The translations under genes and the position numbers were made by a program. Shown one piece after another: positions 34,115 to 43,301 of a stretch of 64,000 nt of DNA (the stretch's first letter is position 1; the number at the start of each line of letters is the position of its first letter). Below the pieces are notes generated by a model. The model saw only the letters and a list, made by a program, of their open reading frames with translations. It was not told where the DNA came from and searched no databases. The stretch lies in contig DATNDR010000074.1 in NCBI GenBank assembly GCA_035606945.1, forward strand, positions 62,001-126,000, in the 5' to 3' direction. Origin of the DNA: GCA-003244245 sp035606945. Lineage in GTDB: Bacteria > Actinomycetota > Actinomycetes > Mycobacteriales > Pseudonocardiaceae.

Positions 34115-34876
34115 GTGTGCGACTACCCGAAGATGATCACTCCGGTGAATCATGTCGAGCCGGTACCTCGCCGGATCCGCGCCTTGCTGGGTGGAGAAGC
34201 GGTCTTCAGTACCACCGCAGCCTGGTATGTGTGGGAGTGGCCCTTTTACCCGCAGTACTACATACCCATCGCTGATGTACGTCGTGACCTGCTCGTCGCC
34301 GAGGGCGCTCAGTCCAGCAGCCGCGGCCCGGTCGAGGTGTACGGGCTGCAGGTCAAGGATGTCCATCGGTCCCGGGCTGCGCGGCTGCTGACCGACTCGT
34401 CCGTGGACGGGCTCAGCGGGACGGTGCGCTTCGAGTGGGCCGCGCTCGATGCGTGGTTCGAGGAAGACGAGCGGGTCTTCGTCCATCCTCGCAACCCGTA
34501 CACCCGGGTGGACGCGGTGCGCTCGACGCGCTCGGTGCGCATCGAGCTCGACGGGGCCGTGCTGGGCGAGTCGCGCTCGCCGGTGATGGTGTTCGAGACG
34601 GGCTTGCCCACCCGCTACTACTTGAACCGGACTGAGGTGAACCTCGCGCACCTGATCCCCAGCGACACCGTCACCGCATGCCCTTACAAGGGCACCACCA
34701 GCGCCTACTGGTCGGTGCGGGTTGGCGAGACGGTGTATCTGGACCTGGCGTGGTGCTACGACTTCCCCACCCGGGCGCTATCGCCGATTACAGGGCTGAT
34801 CGCCTTCTACAACGAGAAGCTCGACATCGTCCTCGACGGCCAACGACTCACCCGCCCGACAACCCACTTCTCCTGA
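34115..34876 (+). CDS. DUF427 domain protein, tandem domains
   Basis: A 253-residue protein with two DUF427 units: 'PVPRRIRALLGGEAVFSTTAAWYVWEW' in the first and 'SVRIELDGAVLGESRSPVMVFETG' with 'YYLNRTEVNLAHL', 'CPYKGTTSAYWSV' in the second. DUF427 is a beta-tent fold protein of unknown chemistry, widespread in actinobacteria. GTG 34115 is the start used; support is modest. Last gene of the epimerase/ligase/kinase/SurE run. Confidence 0.88.
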   Translation: MCDYPKMITPVNHVEPVPRRIRALLGGEAVFSTTAAWYVWEWPFYPQYYIPIADVRRDLLVAEGAQSSSRGPVEVYGLQVKDVHRSRAARLLTDSSVDGLSGTVRFEWAALDAWFEEDERVFVHPRNPYTRVDAVRSTRSVRIELDGAVLGESRSPVMVFETGLPTRYYLNRTEVNLAHLIPSDTVTACPYKGTTSAYWSVRVGETVYLDLAWCYDFPTRALSPITGLIAFYNEKLDIVLDGQRLTRPTTHFS

Positions 34877-35131
34877 AGTTTCGTGGTCCACCGTGGCTAT
34901 CGGAATCGCCGCCTTATGCCGCCGATGAGATCCGCGCTGCGTTGGCCTGGGGTGAACAGCGGCGGTGAGACCAGCATCGGCGCCAGCCACGTTGCGGAAC
35001 ACACCAGCACCGTCCGGCCTGGTAGAACATTGCGGTGGGGCCAGACGATGGCGTTGGTCAGCTCGTGACGAACACCCCACAACAGCGTGGGGGTATCGCC
35101 AATGCGTGCAATACCGCTGGGCGAGCGTTGA

Positions 35132-35656
35132 CTAGGCGGCTTGTCCTCGGACGCCACCGACCATCGTGGGCGCTCGCTTTCCCCGCTGTAGCTGCCTGCC
35201 GATCAGGTAGACGACGATGACCACGTTGAGTACCAGCCCGCCCACCTTCAGCCAGGTGGGGTGCTTGTGCAGCTCCTGAATCTCGGGCACGAGCAACAAT
35301 GCCGTCGAGATGATGGTCAAGTACTCGCCCCAACGCCGGCGACGGAACAGGCCGTAGCCCTCTATCGCCTCCAAGACCCCGTACCCGACGGCGATCTCCC
35401 CGGCCCGGTGCGCCTGCTGCGGCCCGAACCCCGCCAGCCGGGAGACCAGCCGTCCGGTCTCGCTGCGGCTGGGGTCCAATCCGATCTGCTCGGCGAAGCG
35501 TCGCGCGAGATCGGCCCAGTCGGTGTGCACGTGGGTCAGCAGGATCAGACCCACCCCGATCAGAACGATCGCGCGAAGCGCTCGCTCCACCGCCAGCACC
35601 GGCAGCAGTCGGTCCTGATCCTTGCTGCGATCGTGCTGCTCGGCCGCTGGTGCCAT
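35132..35656 (-). CDS. DUF2127 membrane protein
   Basis: A 174-residue integral membrane protein with about four helices. Family features: N-terminal 'DRLLPVLAVERALRAIVLIGVGL', central 'AVGYGVLEAIEGYGLFRRRRWGEYLTI' and 'PEIQELHKHPTWLKVGGLVLNVVIVVYLI'. Function of the family is unknown. ATG 35656 lies only 44 bp from the divergent glycosyltransferase start, so the two share a short promoter region. The 255 bp downstream (34877-35131) hold no gene I can support. Confidence 0.85.
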   Translation of the reverse strand: MAPAAEQHDRSKDQDRLLPVLAVERALRAIVLIGVGLILLTHVHTDWADLARRFAEQIGLDPSRSETGRLVSRLAGFGPQQAHRAGEIAVGYGVLEAIEGYGLFRRRRWGEYLTIISTALLLVPEIQELHKHPTWLKVGGLVLNVVIVVYLIGRQLQRGKRAPTMVGGVRGQAA

Positions 35657-35700
35657 GATGACCCCACAGGAGACTCCAGGTAAGGAACCGCGACACTACC

Positions 35701-36996
35701 GTGCCGGCCGCCCCCGTGCTGAGCGCCTCGGGTGCAATGGCGACGGCGGCAGTTTACCCGTGCACGGGTGGGGTATCGACTGGTGTGCAATCGGGGTGGG
35801 GGACGTCCCGTCGGTGGGTGGTGCTGACCGCCGCGATGGGCGCTGGCCATGACCAGGTGGCTGCTGCGCTGGCGGATCGCATCCGCGGTCGTGGTGACCA
35901 GGTGCTGGTGGTGGACCTGCTGGAGGTGCTACCGGCAGGCGTGGGGCGAGGGATCCGCCGCGGGTATGCCGTGATGCTGCGGGGCGCTCCATGGTTGTAT
36001 GAGTCGATTTTCTGGATGTTCTTTTGCGAGCATCGGTACGGTCGGCCTGGTGTTTTCCCGCTAGATGTGCTGGCGACGTGGCGGCTGCGCCGGATCCTCC
36101 AGTCGTATCGCGCTGATGTGGTGGTTTCTACGTTCCATCTGGCCGCCCAGGTCGCGGGCCGGATGCGTCAACGAGGCCAGCTCGCGGTGCCGAGCGTGGT
36201 GGTGATCACCGAGCCCGCCGCGCACGTGCTGTGGCTGCACCCGGGAACCGATCTGTTTGTCTGTCCTTACCCGTGGATCGCCGCGGCAGCGCAGGAGCGG
36301 ACCGGGCGACCGGCGTGTGCACCCGGTCCGGTCGTGGCGCAGCACTTCCGGCGGCCGGGCGATCCGGCCCGCGGCAGGCGATCGATGGAGCTGAGTCCCG
36401 GTGAGGACGCGGTGTTGGTCTCGGCCGGCTCGTGGGGAGTGGGCGAGGCCGCGGTCACGGCAAGGCTGTTGACGGGGCTGGAGGGGGTCCGCCCGGTCGT
36501 GCTGTGCGGCCGTAACGAGCAGCTGCGGCGTCGGATTGCTTGCCTGCCAGTGTGCCGGGCGCTGGGCTGGCGTGATGACCTCCCGGACTTGTTTGCGGCC
36601 AGCGCTGTGCTGGTTGACCAGTCCGGCGGCAGCACGTGTGCTGAGGCGTTCGCCGCCGGACTGCCGGTGGTGACGCATCGCCCACTGCCGGGTCATGGCC
36701 GGCTGGGCGTGCAGGCATTGGCCCAGGCCGGGCTGGTGTCGGCGGCGCCAGACGATCCTACGCTGCTGGAGATGGTCGATGCGCTGCGCCGCCCGGGCGG
36801 GCTGCGTGCGGCGCAGCTGGCTCGCGCTGCCGCGGTGTTCGTGCAGGACCCCGCCGAAGTCTTGATGCGCTGGGTCGCCACCGAGCAGGCTCGCCGGTCG
36901 GGCAGCACTGGCAGCTCGCGTTCGCTGGTGGCTAAGGAGCCGGTGTCGTTCGGCGCGCGGATGGTGATGTGGGCGTCGTCGGCGCGTAAACGGTGA
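35701..36996 (+). CDS. MGDG-synthase-type glycosyltransferase
   Basis: A 431-residue GT28-like glycosyltransferase. Residues about 38-200 match the MGDG synthase N-terminal domain ('VVLTAAMGAGHDQVAAALADRI', 'DVVVSTFHLAAQVAG'); the C-terminal half has the nucleotide-sugar binding pattern 'VLVSAGSWGVGEAA', 'LCGRNEQLRRRI' and 'VDQSGGSTCAEAFAAGLPVV'. Such enzymes glycosylate diacylglycerol or similar lipids. GTG 35701 and ATG 35737 are both possible starts. The 3' end overlaps the convergent transporter gene by 65 bp. Lipid acceptor unknown. Confidence 0.85.
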   Translation: MPAAPVLSASGAMATAAVYPCTGGVSTGVQSGWGTSRRWVVLTAAMGAGHDQVAAALADRIRGRGDQVLVVDLLEVLPAGVGRGIRRGYAVMLRGAPWLYESIFWMFFCEHRYGRPGVFPLDVLATWRLRRILQSYRADVVVSTFHLAAQVAGRMRQRGQLAVPSVVVITEPAAHVLWLHPGTDLFVCPYPWIAAAAQERTGRPACAPGPVVAQHFRRPGDPARGRRSMELSPGEDAVLVSAGSWGVGEAAVTARLLTGLEGVRPVVLCGRNEQLRRRIACLPVCRALGWRDDLPDLFAASAVLVDQSGGSTCAEAFAAGLPVVTHRPLPGHGRLGVQALAQAGLVSAAPDDPTLLEMVDALRRPGGLRAAQLARAAAVFVQDPAEVLMRWVATEQARRSGSTGSSRSLVAKEPVSFGARMVMWASSARKR

Positions 36997-37822
36997 TCAA
37001 TGACGAGCGGGACAGCAGGAGGCTGCCAGCCAGGACCAGCAGGGCGCCGGCGGCGGTAGGGATGATCCACAAGCCGCCGCGGAGCTGCTCGCCGAACACC
37101 AGCACCCCGTAAATGATGCTGGATAGCGGGTCGCAGGTGGTGATCGTGGGTTGGGCGGCCACCAGCGGCCCCGCCTGCAGGGCGTTCTGGGTCAAGAACA
37201 CGCTCGTGATGCCGGCCGCGATCATGGCGTAGAGCTGCCATGCGGTGAACAGCGCGCCGAGGCCATGGTTGATCTGGTGTAGTGCGCTGTTCATCAGCGC
37301 GGCGGTGAAGCCGAACCCCAGCCCTGCGGCTGCGCCGAACAGGGCTGCCCGCCGGCTCGCGGTGGCGTGCAGGCCCGCCCCCACCAGCGAGGCGCCGATC
37401 GCCACACTGAGCACGCTGGCGAGAAGCCAGCTCAGCGTGGTGGCTGCCTGCCCGGGCCGGGGCGCGGTGGCAATCAGCACTGTGGCCACGCCGGCGCTGA
37501 TCGCCACGGTTCCCCAGATGGCTTCGCGGTCAACCCGGGAATGAAACACCAGCGCCCCGAGCAGCAGCGTGAGCGGCAGTTCACTGACCACGATCGGCTG
37601 GACCACGGTGAGCACGCTGAAGTGCAGCGCCGCTGCTTGGAACAAGAACCCGCCGATGAGGCCGCAGATGCCCAGCAGCCATACCGGCCGGCGCGCCAGA
37701 TCCCACAGCAGTGCCAGGCGCATCGCCTCCTCAGCCGGGGCGAGCCGGGCTGCCTTGCGCTGGTAGACGGTGCCCACCGCATTGCTCGCTGCGGCGCACA
37801 CCGCAAACAGCACGCCGAACAC
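36932..37822 (-). CDS. DMT/EamA-family transporter
   Basis: A 296-residue membrane protein with about ten helices of the drug/metabolite transporter superfamily. It ends 'SSIIYGVLVFGEQLRGGLWIIP' plus two helices and a Thr/Pro/Arg tail. No ATG lies near the first helix; GTG 37822, just after the stop of the upstream gene (37825), gives exactly the same length as the paralog upstream. An open frame to 37942 only shadows that gene. The two are clear paralogs and may work as a heterodimer, as known for some DMT pairs. Confidence 0.8.
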   Translation of the reverse strand: MFGVLFAVCAAASNAVGTVYQRKAARLAPAEEAMRLALLWDLARRPVWLLGICGLIGGFLFQAAALHFSVLTVVQPIVVSELPLTLLLGALVFHSRVDREAIWGTVAISAGVATVLIATAPRPGQAATTLSWLLASVLSVAIGASLVGAGLHATASRRAALFGAAAGLGFGFTAALMNSALHQINHGLGALFTAWQLYAMIAAGITSVFLTQNALQAGPLVAAQPTITTCDPLSSIIYGVLVFGEQLRGGLWIIPTAAGALLVLAGSLLLSRSSLITVYAPTTPTSPSARRTTPAP

Positions 37823-37824
37823 TG

Positions 37825-38715
37825 CTAGACCCGGGCGTACTGCCGTGGTGGTGGTTGTTGAGGTGCCAGCATCGGGGAACGAGTCAGCACCACGATCCCG
37901 GCGACCAGCGCGATCAGCCCGGTCGCTTCCAGGACCAGCCACACCGGCGCGGTCCGCACCCGTTCCCCGAAGACGCTGATCCCGTAAGCGATACCGACCA
38001 CCGGTTCAGCAGCAGTGATCGCCGGCAGGGACGCCCGCAGCGGAGCTACCTCGAACGCGCTCTGCGCCAGCAGCAAACCCGTCACCGCCACCGCAACCAC
38101 CCCGTAGGGCAGCCACGACTCCAGCAGCTTCAGCGGGCCATCGCCCAACACGAGCATGGCCGCCCGGGTGAACCCGTCCTGCAGGCCGAACAGCAACCCC
38201 GCCCCGGCGGCGAGCAGCCCAGCCCGCGCTGCACCCGTGGCCCTTCGCCCGAGCGAGACCATCACCCCGACGATCACGGCAATGATCGCGACGAAGATGC
38301 CGGTGCGCGCCGACTCGCTCATCCCCCCGCTCACCCCGAAGCCGGTGCTCGGTTGGGCGGCCACGAGGAACACCGCGATACCGGCGATGAGCACCACAGC
38401 CCCAGCCCACTCCCGCCACCTCAACTGCTCATTCGACAGCGACCGGGCCAATCCCAGCGCGAACAGCAGGTTCGTGGTGAGTAGCGGCTCGACCAGGCTC
38501 ACGTGACCCTCCTGACCCCCCAGGGCCAGCGCACCCAACGCCTGCCCGCTGACCATTGCCGCGATCCCCGCCAGCCATACGGGCTTGCCGATCAGGTCCG
38601 CGAACAGCCGCAACGACAACGCGTCATCCGGTGGCGCTTGGCGCGCCGCGTGTTGCTGCAACACAAAACCCAGCCCGAGCAGCACCGCCGCGGCCAAGCC
38701 CAGGACGATCGTCAT
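37825..38715 (-). CDS. DMT/EamA-family transporter, paralog
   Basis: A 296-residue, about ten-helix DMT transporter starting 'MTIVLGLAAAVLLGLGFVLQQHAARQ' (first helix). The C-terminal repeat 'AEPVVGIAYGISVFGERVRT' parallels 'CDPLSSIIYGVLVFGEQLRG' in the downstream gene. ATG 38715 overlaps the end of the deacetylase gene by four bases, so deacetylase, this gene and the next form one operon. Substrate unknown; some DMT members flip lipid-linked sugars, which would fit the neighbouring glycan genes. Confidence 0.87.
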   Translation of the reverse strand: MTIVLGLAAAVLLGLGFVLQQHAARQAPPDDALSLRLFADLIGKPVWLAGIAAMVSGQALGALALGGQEGHVSLVEPLLTTNLLFALGLARSLSNEQLRWREWAGAVVLIAGIAVFLVAAQPSTGFGVSGGMSESARTGIFVAIIAVIVGVMVSLGRRATGAARAGLLAAGAGLLFGLQDGFTRAAMLVLGDGPLKLLESWLPYGVVAVAVTGLLLAQSAFEVAPLRASLPAITAAEPVVGIAYGISVFGERVRTAPVWLVLEATGLIALVAGIVVLTRSPMLAPQQPPPRQYARV

Positions 38716-39473
38716 CGTGCCTCCAGAGTGTCGAACTCCTCGCCGCGGCGCGCCGGCAGCCCATGATCGCCTAGTGGACCGAGCACCAGCCCCCGCGCGG
38801 CCACCAGGTCGGCGATCCGGGGTAGCGCCGCCACCGTCGCGCGCCAGGCACCCGCCGCGGCGGCATGATCGGCATCGTGGAGCAGCACAGTGGCACCACC
38901 GCGCAGGCCCGGTGCCACCGTATCGACTACCGACTTCGCCGTCGCCGCGGCGGTCCAATCGCGTCCCCACACCGTCCAGAGCACCGGGCGCATCCCCAAC
39001 CGCCGGGCCGCGGCCGCGGCATCGCCGGTGAGCACGCCATACGCTGGCCGGAACCACTGCGGCGGCGCTCCGGCGACGTCGGCGACCAGCTCGCGCGCGC
39101 GTCGCAACTGTTCGTGGACGGTGGGAAAGGGCTGACCTAGCAGCCACCGGTGGTCCCAGCCGTGCACCGCCAGCTCATGGCCGGCGGCGCAGATAGCTCG
39201 GCCCAGCTCACGGTGGGCGGCCAAGGCGGTGCCGAGCACGAAAAATGTGGCCCGCACGTTCAGCTTGTCCAATGCGGCCAGCACCGCGGGCGTCGAGTCA
39301 CGGCCCGGCCCGTCGTCGAACGTCACCGCTACATGATCAGCACGGCCGCTTCCCGCCAGCCCGGGCAGCAGCCGGCGCACCGGCGGCAACCAGGTCGCTG
39401 CCGGGCCCACGTGCCAGGCCACGCCCGCCACCAGCATCGCTGCGCAGCCCACACCGGTACGACTACCTACCAT
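38712..39473 (-). CDS. Polysaccharide deacetylase, NodB family
   Basis: A 253-residue protein with an N-terminal hydrophobic segment (signal anchor, residues about 8-25) and a NodB domain: motif 1 'VTFDDGPGRDST', motif 2 'LAVHGWDHRWL' (HxxxH metal ligands), motif 3 'WFRPAYGV', and a later 'VLLHDAD' motif 5. It would remove N-acetyl groups from cell-wall or surface glycan outside the membrane. ATG 39473 follows GGAGG by five bases. First gene of an operon with two DMT transporters; convergent to the MGDG-type glycosyltransferase. Confidence 0.9.
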   Translation of the reverse strand: MVGSRTGVGCAAMLVAGVAWHVGPAATWLPPVRRLLPGLAGSGRADHVAVTFDDGPGRDSTPAVLAALDKLNVRATFFVLGTALAAHRELGRAICAAGHELAVHGWDHRWLLGQPFPTVHEQLRRARELVADVAGAPPQWFRPAYGVLTGDAAAAARRLGMRPVLWTVWGRDWTAAATAKSVVDTVAPGLRGGATVLLHDADHAAAAGAWRATVAALPRIADLVAARGLVLGPLGDHGLPARRGEEFDTLEAR

Positions 39474-39744
39474 CAATACCTCCGATAGCAGGAGTACCCA
39501 CGAAGCAACGGGTGAACTCAAGCGGCCCGGCCTGCACCGCGACCCGGATCCCCTCCGCGTCCTCGACCACCAGCACCCTGGCCCCGGTCACGGACTCCAT
39601 CCTGCTCCGGCACGGTCGGATCCGGACTCATGGATGCTTGTGCACCTCCGCCGGACACGGACCCCCCGAGAAGCGCTGAAGGATCGCTGAGGATCGCGAC
39701 CGTTTGGTGGTCGTGGGCTTCCCGGTAGGCCTAGCGTCTGAGGG

Positions 39745-41073
39745 ATGGGAACCGCGACGGGCCGGATCGCCGATCGCGATGCGGTGCGCAGGCTGCTGCA
39801 GCGAGTCGGGCTCGGGCCGCGCCCGGGAGAGCTCGACGCCGCGGTAGCCCGGGGTTTCGACGCCACGGTGAGCGCGCTCACTCAACCAGCGAGCGGTCCG
39901 GACGCTGGTGTGGCGGCGACTCCGCTACCGGATTTCGGCCCACCGGCCCCGCCGCTGGCCAAGACCGCCAGCATCGAAACCCGGCAAGCGCGACGCCGCG
40001 AGCAGGCGGCGCAGACCCGCCAGTTGCAGCTGTGGTGGCTGGATCGGATGGCCTCGGTGGACGCGCCGTTCCCGGAGCGGATGACGTGGTTCTGGCACGG
40101 CCATTTCGCCACCAGCATCGCCAAGGTCCGCCGGGTGCAGTTGATGGCTGGTCAGAACGCTACCCAGCGCCGGCTGGGCCGGGGAGATTTCCGGGCGCTG
40201 GCGCAGGCCATGGTCGTCGATCCGGCAATGCTGATCTGGCTCGATGGGGGCGGCAACCGGATCGGGCGGCCGAACGAGAATCTGGCGCGGGAATTCATGG
40301 AGCTGTTCACACTTGGAGTGGGCAACTACTCCGAGACCGATGTCCGGCAGGCCGCTCGCGCGCTGACCGGCTGGCAGGTCAACTACCGCACCGACACCCC
40401 TTTTTTTCGCCCCCGCGCCCACGACGCCGGTCCGGAGACCGTGCTCGGCGCACCGGGCGGCTACGACGCATCCAGCCTGGTCGATCGGATCCTCAGCCAG
40501 CCGGCCGCACCCCGGTATCTCGCGCAGCGGATCTGGACCCGGTACGTGGCCGATACCCCGCCCGATCCGGCCACCCTCGACCGGCTGGTCACGGCCTACG
40601 GGCCCGGCCATGACATCACCGCCCTGCTCACTGCGGCGGTGTGCGCACCGGCCTTCCGCGACCCGGCCTCGGTGCTGGTCCGGGAGCCGGTGCTGTGGTT
40701 GGTCGGAGCGTTACGAGTGTTACGGCTGCCGGCGTCGAAACTTCCCCCAGCCGCGCTGGCTGCCACGCTGACCGGGCTGGGGCAGGTACCTTTCGCCCCA
40801 CCGAACGTCGGCGGGTGGCCGGCTGGCCCGCAATGGCTGACGACCGCCGCCGCGCTGACCCGGCTACAGGTGGCCAGGACGCTGGCCACCCTCGGCGATA
40901 TCTCCCCGGTCAGCGATACCGCACCGGCGGAGCGCGCCGACGCGGCCGCCGCGCTGCTGGGCCTGCCGACCCTCACCGACCGGACCCGCGGCGCGCTGCG
41001 CACCCTGACCAACGATCCCGCCCAGCTGGTGGCGTTGGCCCTCGCCAGCCCGGAAAACACCGTCAGCGCATGA
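39745..41073 (+). CDS. DUF1800 family protein
   Basis: A 442-residue DUF1800 protein: 'AVRRLLQRVGLGPRPGEL' at the start, 'MTWFWHGHFATS', 'NENLAREFMELFTLGVGNYSETDVRQAARALTGW', and the closing 'NVGGWPAGPQWLTTAAALTRL'. No signal peptide is apparent. It sits 13 bp before a DUF1501 gene, the pairing seen across many bacteria. Their joint role is not established; partners are often exported via Tat. Confidence 0.92.
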   Translation: MGTATGRIADRDAVRRLLQRVGLGPRPGELDAAVARGFDATVSALTQPASGPDAGVAATPLPDFGPPAPPLAKTASIETRQARRREQAAQTRQLQLWWLDRMASVDAPFPERMTWFWHGHFATSIAKVRRVQLMAGQNATQRRLGRGDFRALAQAMVVDPAMLIWLDGGGNRIGRPNENLAREFMELFTLGVGNYSETDVRQAARALTGWQVNYRTDTPFFRPRAHDAGPETVLGAPGGYDASSLVDRILSQPAAPRYLAQRIWTRYVADTPPDPATLDRLVTAYGPGHDITALLTAAVCAPAFRDPASVLVREPVLWLVGALRVLRLPASKLPPAALAATLTGLGQVPFAPPNVGGWPAGPQWLTTAAALTRLQVARTLATLGDISPVSDTAPAERADAAAALLGLPTLTDRTRGALRTLTNDPAQLVALALASPENTVSA

Positions 41074-41086
41074 GCTTGGCGGACCC

Positions 41087-42280
41087 ATGGTGAGCTCCCT
41101 GACCCGGCGCCGGTTCCTCACCTACTCCGGCGGCGCCGCCATCGCCGCGGCCACCGCGACTGCGGGCTGGGCGGCCTTGCTCTCCCGGGCCCGCACCGAC
41201 CCGCTGCCGGTGGGCGCCGGCGTGCTGGTCATGGTCACTCTCTACGGCGGCAACGACGGCCTGAACACCGTGATCCCGGCCGGCGACCCCGCCTACCACG
41301 ACGCCCGACCCGATCTGGCCTACACCGAGGAGGAGGTGCACCCGCTCGCCGACGGGCTGGGGCTCAACCCCGGGATGACCGGCCTGAAAGCCCTGTGGGA
41401 CCAGGGCCATCTGGCGATCGTGCGCGGGGTGTCCTACCCCCGGCCCGACCATAGCCACTTCCGTTCCATGGATATCTGGCAGACCGCCTCACCGGATCAC
41501 CCGCTGCCCACCGGCTGGCTGGGCCGCTGGCTCGACGCCACCGGGCACGATCCACTACGCGCCGTCTCCCTGGAACCGGTGCTGCCGCCCATGCTCGCCG
41601 GGGCGACCACCGCCGGCGCCGCCTTGCCACTGCACGGGCTCACCCTGCCGACCGGCCCGCTCGCCAGCGCCTTCGAAGCCCTCGGCCAACCGTGTGCCGG
41701 AGAACCGCCAGTGCAAGCTCTCGCCGCGCGAGCCATCACCGATCTGCACCGCACCGCCAGGACCCTCGGCCCGGCGCTGGCCCACACCACCACCGGCGGT
41801 GGGACGCTGGCCACCCAGCTGGAGGTGGTGGCCCGCTGCGTGGAGATGGGCGCCCCGACCCAGGCGTACTCGATCAGCGTGGGAGGCTTCGACACCCATA
41901 CGGCCGAACGTCCCACCCAGCAGCGCCTGCTCACCGCAGCGGATCAGGCGATCACCGGGTTCCTGTCTCGGATGCAAGGCACCGCCCGGGGCCGCAACGT
42001 CGTGCTGGTGGCCTACTCGGAGTTCGGTCGCCGGGTGGCCGCCAACACCAACGAGGGCACCGACCACGGCACCGCCGGACCCGTCTTCGTCGCAGGCGCC
42101 CCGGTCCGGGGAGGGTTCATCGGTGCCCAGCCCAGCCTCACCGACCTCAACGACGGCGATCTCAAACTCACCACCGACTTCCGGGACATCTACACCACCC
42201 TGATCGCCGACGTCCTACGCACCGACCCTGAGCCGGTCCTCGGCCCCGGCCGCGCCACCCTGCCCCTGCTCGCCGTCTGA
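41087..42280 (+). CDS. DUF1501 family protein with Tat signal
   Basis: A 397-residue protein opening with a twin-arginine signal ('LTRRRFLTYSGGAAIAAATAT'), then the sulfatase-like DUF1501 fold: 'VLVMVTLYGGNDGLNTVIPAGD', 'YPRPDHSHFRSMDIWQT', 'GGFDTHTAE', 'AYSEFGRRVAANTNEGTDHGTAGP'. Export by Tat is likely. Co-transcribed with DUF1800 (13-bp gap). The conserved Asp/His/Asn set suggests a metal-dependent hydrolase but no activity is proven for the family. Confidence 0.93.
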   Translation: MVSSLTRRRFLTYSGGAAIAAATATAGWAALLSRARTDPLPVGAGVLVMVTLYGGNDGLNTVIPAGDPAYHDARPDLAYTEEEVHPLADGLGLNPGMTGLKALWDQGHLAIVRGVSYPRPDHSHFRSMDIWQTASPDHPLPTGWLGRWLDATGHDPLRAVSLEPVLPPMLAGATTAGAALPLHGLTLPTGPLASAFEALGQPCAGEPPVQALAARAITDLHRTARTLGPALAHTTTGGGTLATQLEVVARCVEMGAPTQAYSISVGGFDTHTAERPTQQRLLTAADQAITGFLSRMQGTARGRNVVLVAYSEFGRRVAANTNEGTDHGTAGPVFVAGAPVRGGFIGAQPSLTDLNDGDLKLTTDFRDIYTTLIADVLRTDPEPVLGPGRATLPLLAV

Positions 42281-42503
42281 CCGCGGGTGTGGCGGGTGAG
42301 CGGCCGGGCCCGAGGCGCCCGGACCGTTCTCGATGGGTGATCCGGCGCGGGTGCGGACCGTGCTGACCATGATCGCAGCGTCAATCGGGAGATCAGGTCG
42401 TTACCTCGATTTATCGTGATGGCGGTTGCGCGCCGAGCAGACCGTGGGCACGGTGGTAGGCGGACGGCATATCCAGCACCCCGAGAACCCGGGAGTACTC
42501 AGC

Positions 42504-42857
42504 ATGTCCACTCAGATCACTGGCGACCGATGGGGCACCGACGCCCGCATCGCTGCGGACCCGACAGCCCAGCGTGCGCAGGACTCGATGACCCAGCTTG
42601 CGCGTAAAGGACAGGACACCGCGCTTCGGTCGCTCCAGGTGTGGGCCGATCTGGCTCGCAACTTCGGCATTACCGCGCCGAGCTCAGCGGCGGGAGCCAC
42701 GATGTTCTCGCTCGCGCACGACCCGTTCGAGAAGTTGCTCGTGGCTCAGCGCCAGATTGTCGACGAGCTCGTCGCCGCTCAACGTGAACTCACTCAGCAG
42801 CTCGTTGATGCCACCGCTGCCATCGCTGCTGTCGACGACCACCCTGTCCGCCGGTAG
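42504..42857 (+). CDS. Small phasin-like or hypothetical protein
   Basis: A 117-residue mostly helical protein: 'QRAQDSMTQLARKGQDTALRSLQVWADLARN' and 'FEKLLVAQRQIVDELVAAQRELTQQLVDATAA'. The amphipathic helix spacing resembles phasin or granule-associated proteins, but I cannot confirm that family. GGGAG eight bases before ATG 42504 supports the start over an upstream one at 42426. No signal peptide. The gene stands alone. Confidence 0.6.
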   Translation: MSTQITGDRWGTDARIAADPTAQRAQDSMTQLARKGQDTALRSLQVWADLARNFGITAPSSAAGATMFSLAHDPFEKLLVAQRQIVDELVAAQRELTQQLVDATAAIAAVDDHPVRR

Positions 42858-43033
42858 CGCCGCCGGCAGACACCGCCTAGACATCGGCTGATTCAGCCCG
42901 CGGGCAACGGCACTGGAAAAATCTTGCGTTGCCTGCGCGCGCGCCGCAAGCCCGCGCCTCACCGCTTACACTGCCGTCCTCACGCGGCCCGGGGCGCCCC
43001 ACTCAATGACGACTACCAGAAGGTGGTTCCGCG

Positions 43034-43294
43034 ATGAGTAACCCCTTGCAGCTCGCCCATCAGTGGTGGGAGACACTCGATCAAGCCGATCGTCAACGGG
43101 TGTGGAACGCACGCCAGGGCTACCTCGCCGGCGACCTCGTCGAGAGCATGGCCAATGCCGGCGTTCCCGTGGTCAGCGATGGTCGCTGGTCTTGCGTCGG
43201 TGTCGGGCCTACCGGTTTCACCGTGCCCGTTGCCGTCGAACAACTGCTTGAGCGGTTGGCTCAGGCGCCCGACGGCGCCCGCGGTTTCCCTTAA
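43034..43294 (+). CDS. Hypothetical protein, 86 residues
   Basis: A small soluble protein with no family I recognise: 'LQLAHQWWETLDQADRQRVWNARQGYLAGDLVESMANAG' (two parts helix) followed by a beta-rich end. Ribosome binding site AAGGTGG precedes ATG 43034. It ends 8 bp before the stop of the convergent aminotransferase gene. GC-rich third positions support coding. Confidence 0.65.
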   Translation: MSNPLQLAHQWWETLDQADRQRVWNARQGYLAGDLVESMANAGVPVVSDGRWSCVGVGPTGFTVPVAVEQLLERLAQAPDGARGFP

Positions 43295-43301
43295 CGGGAG
43301 C

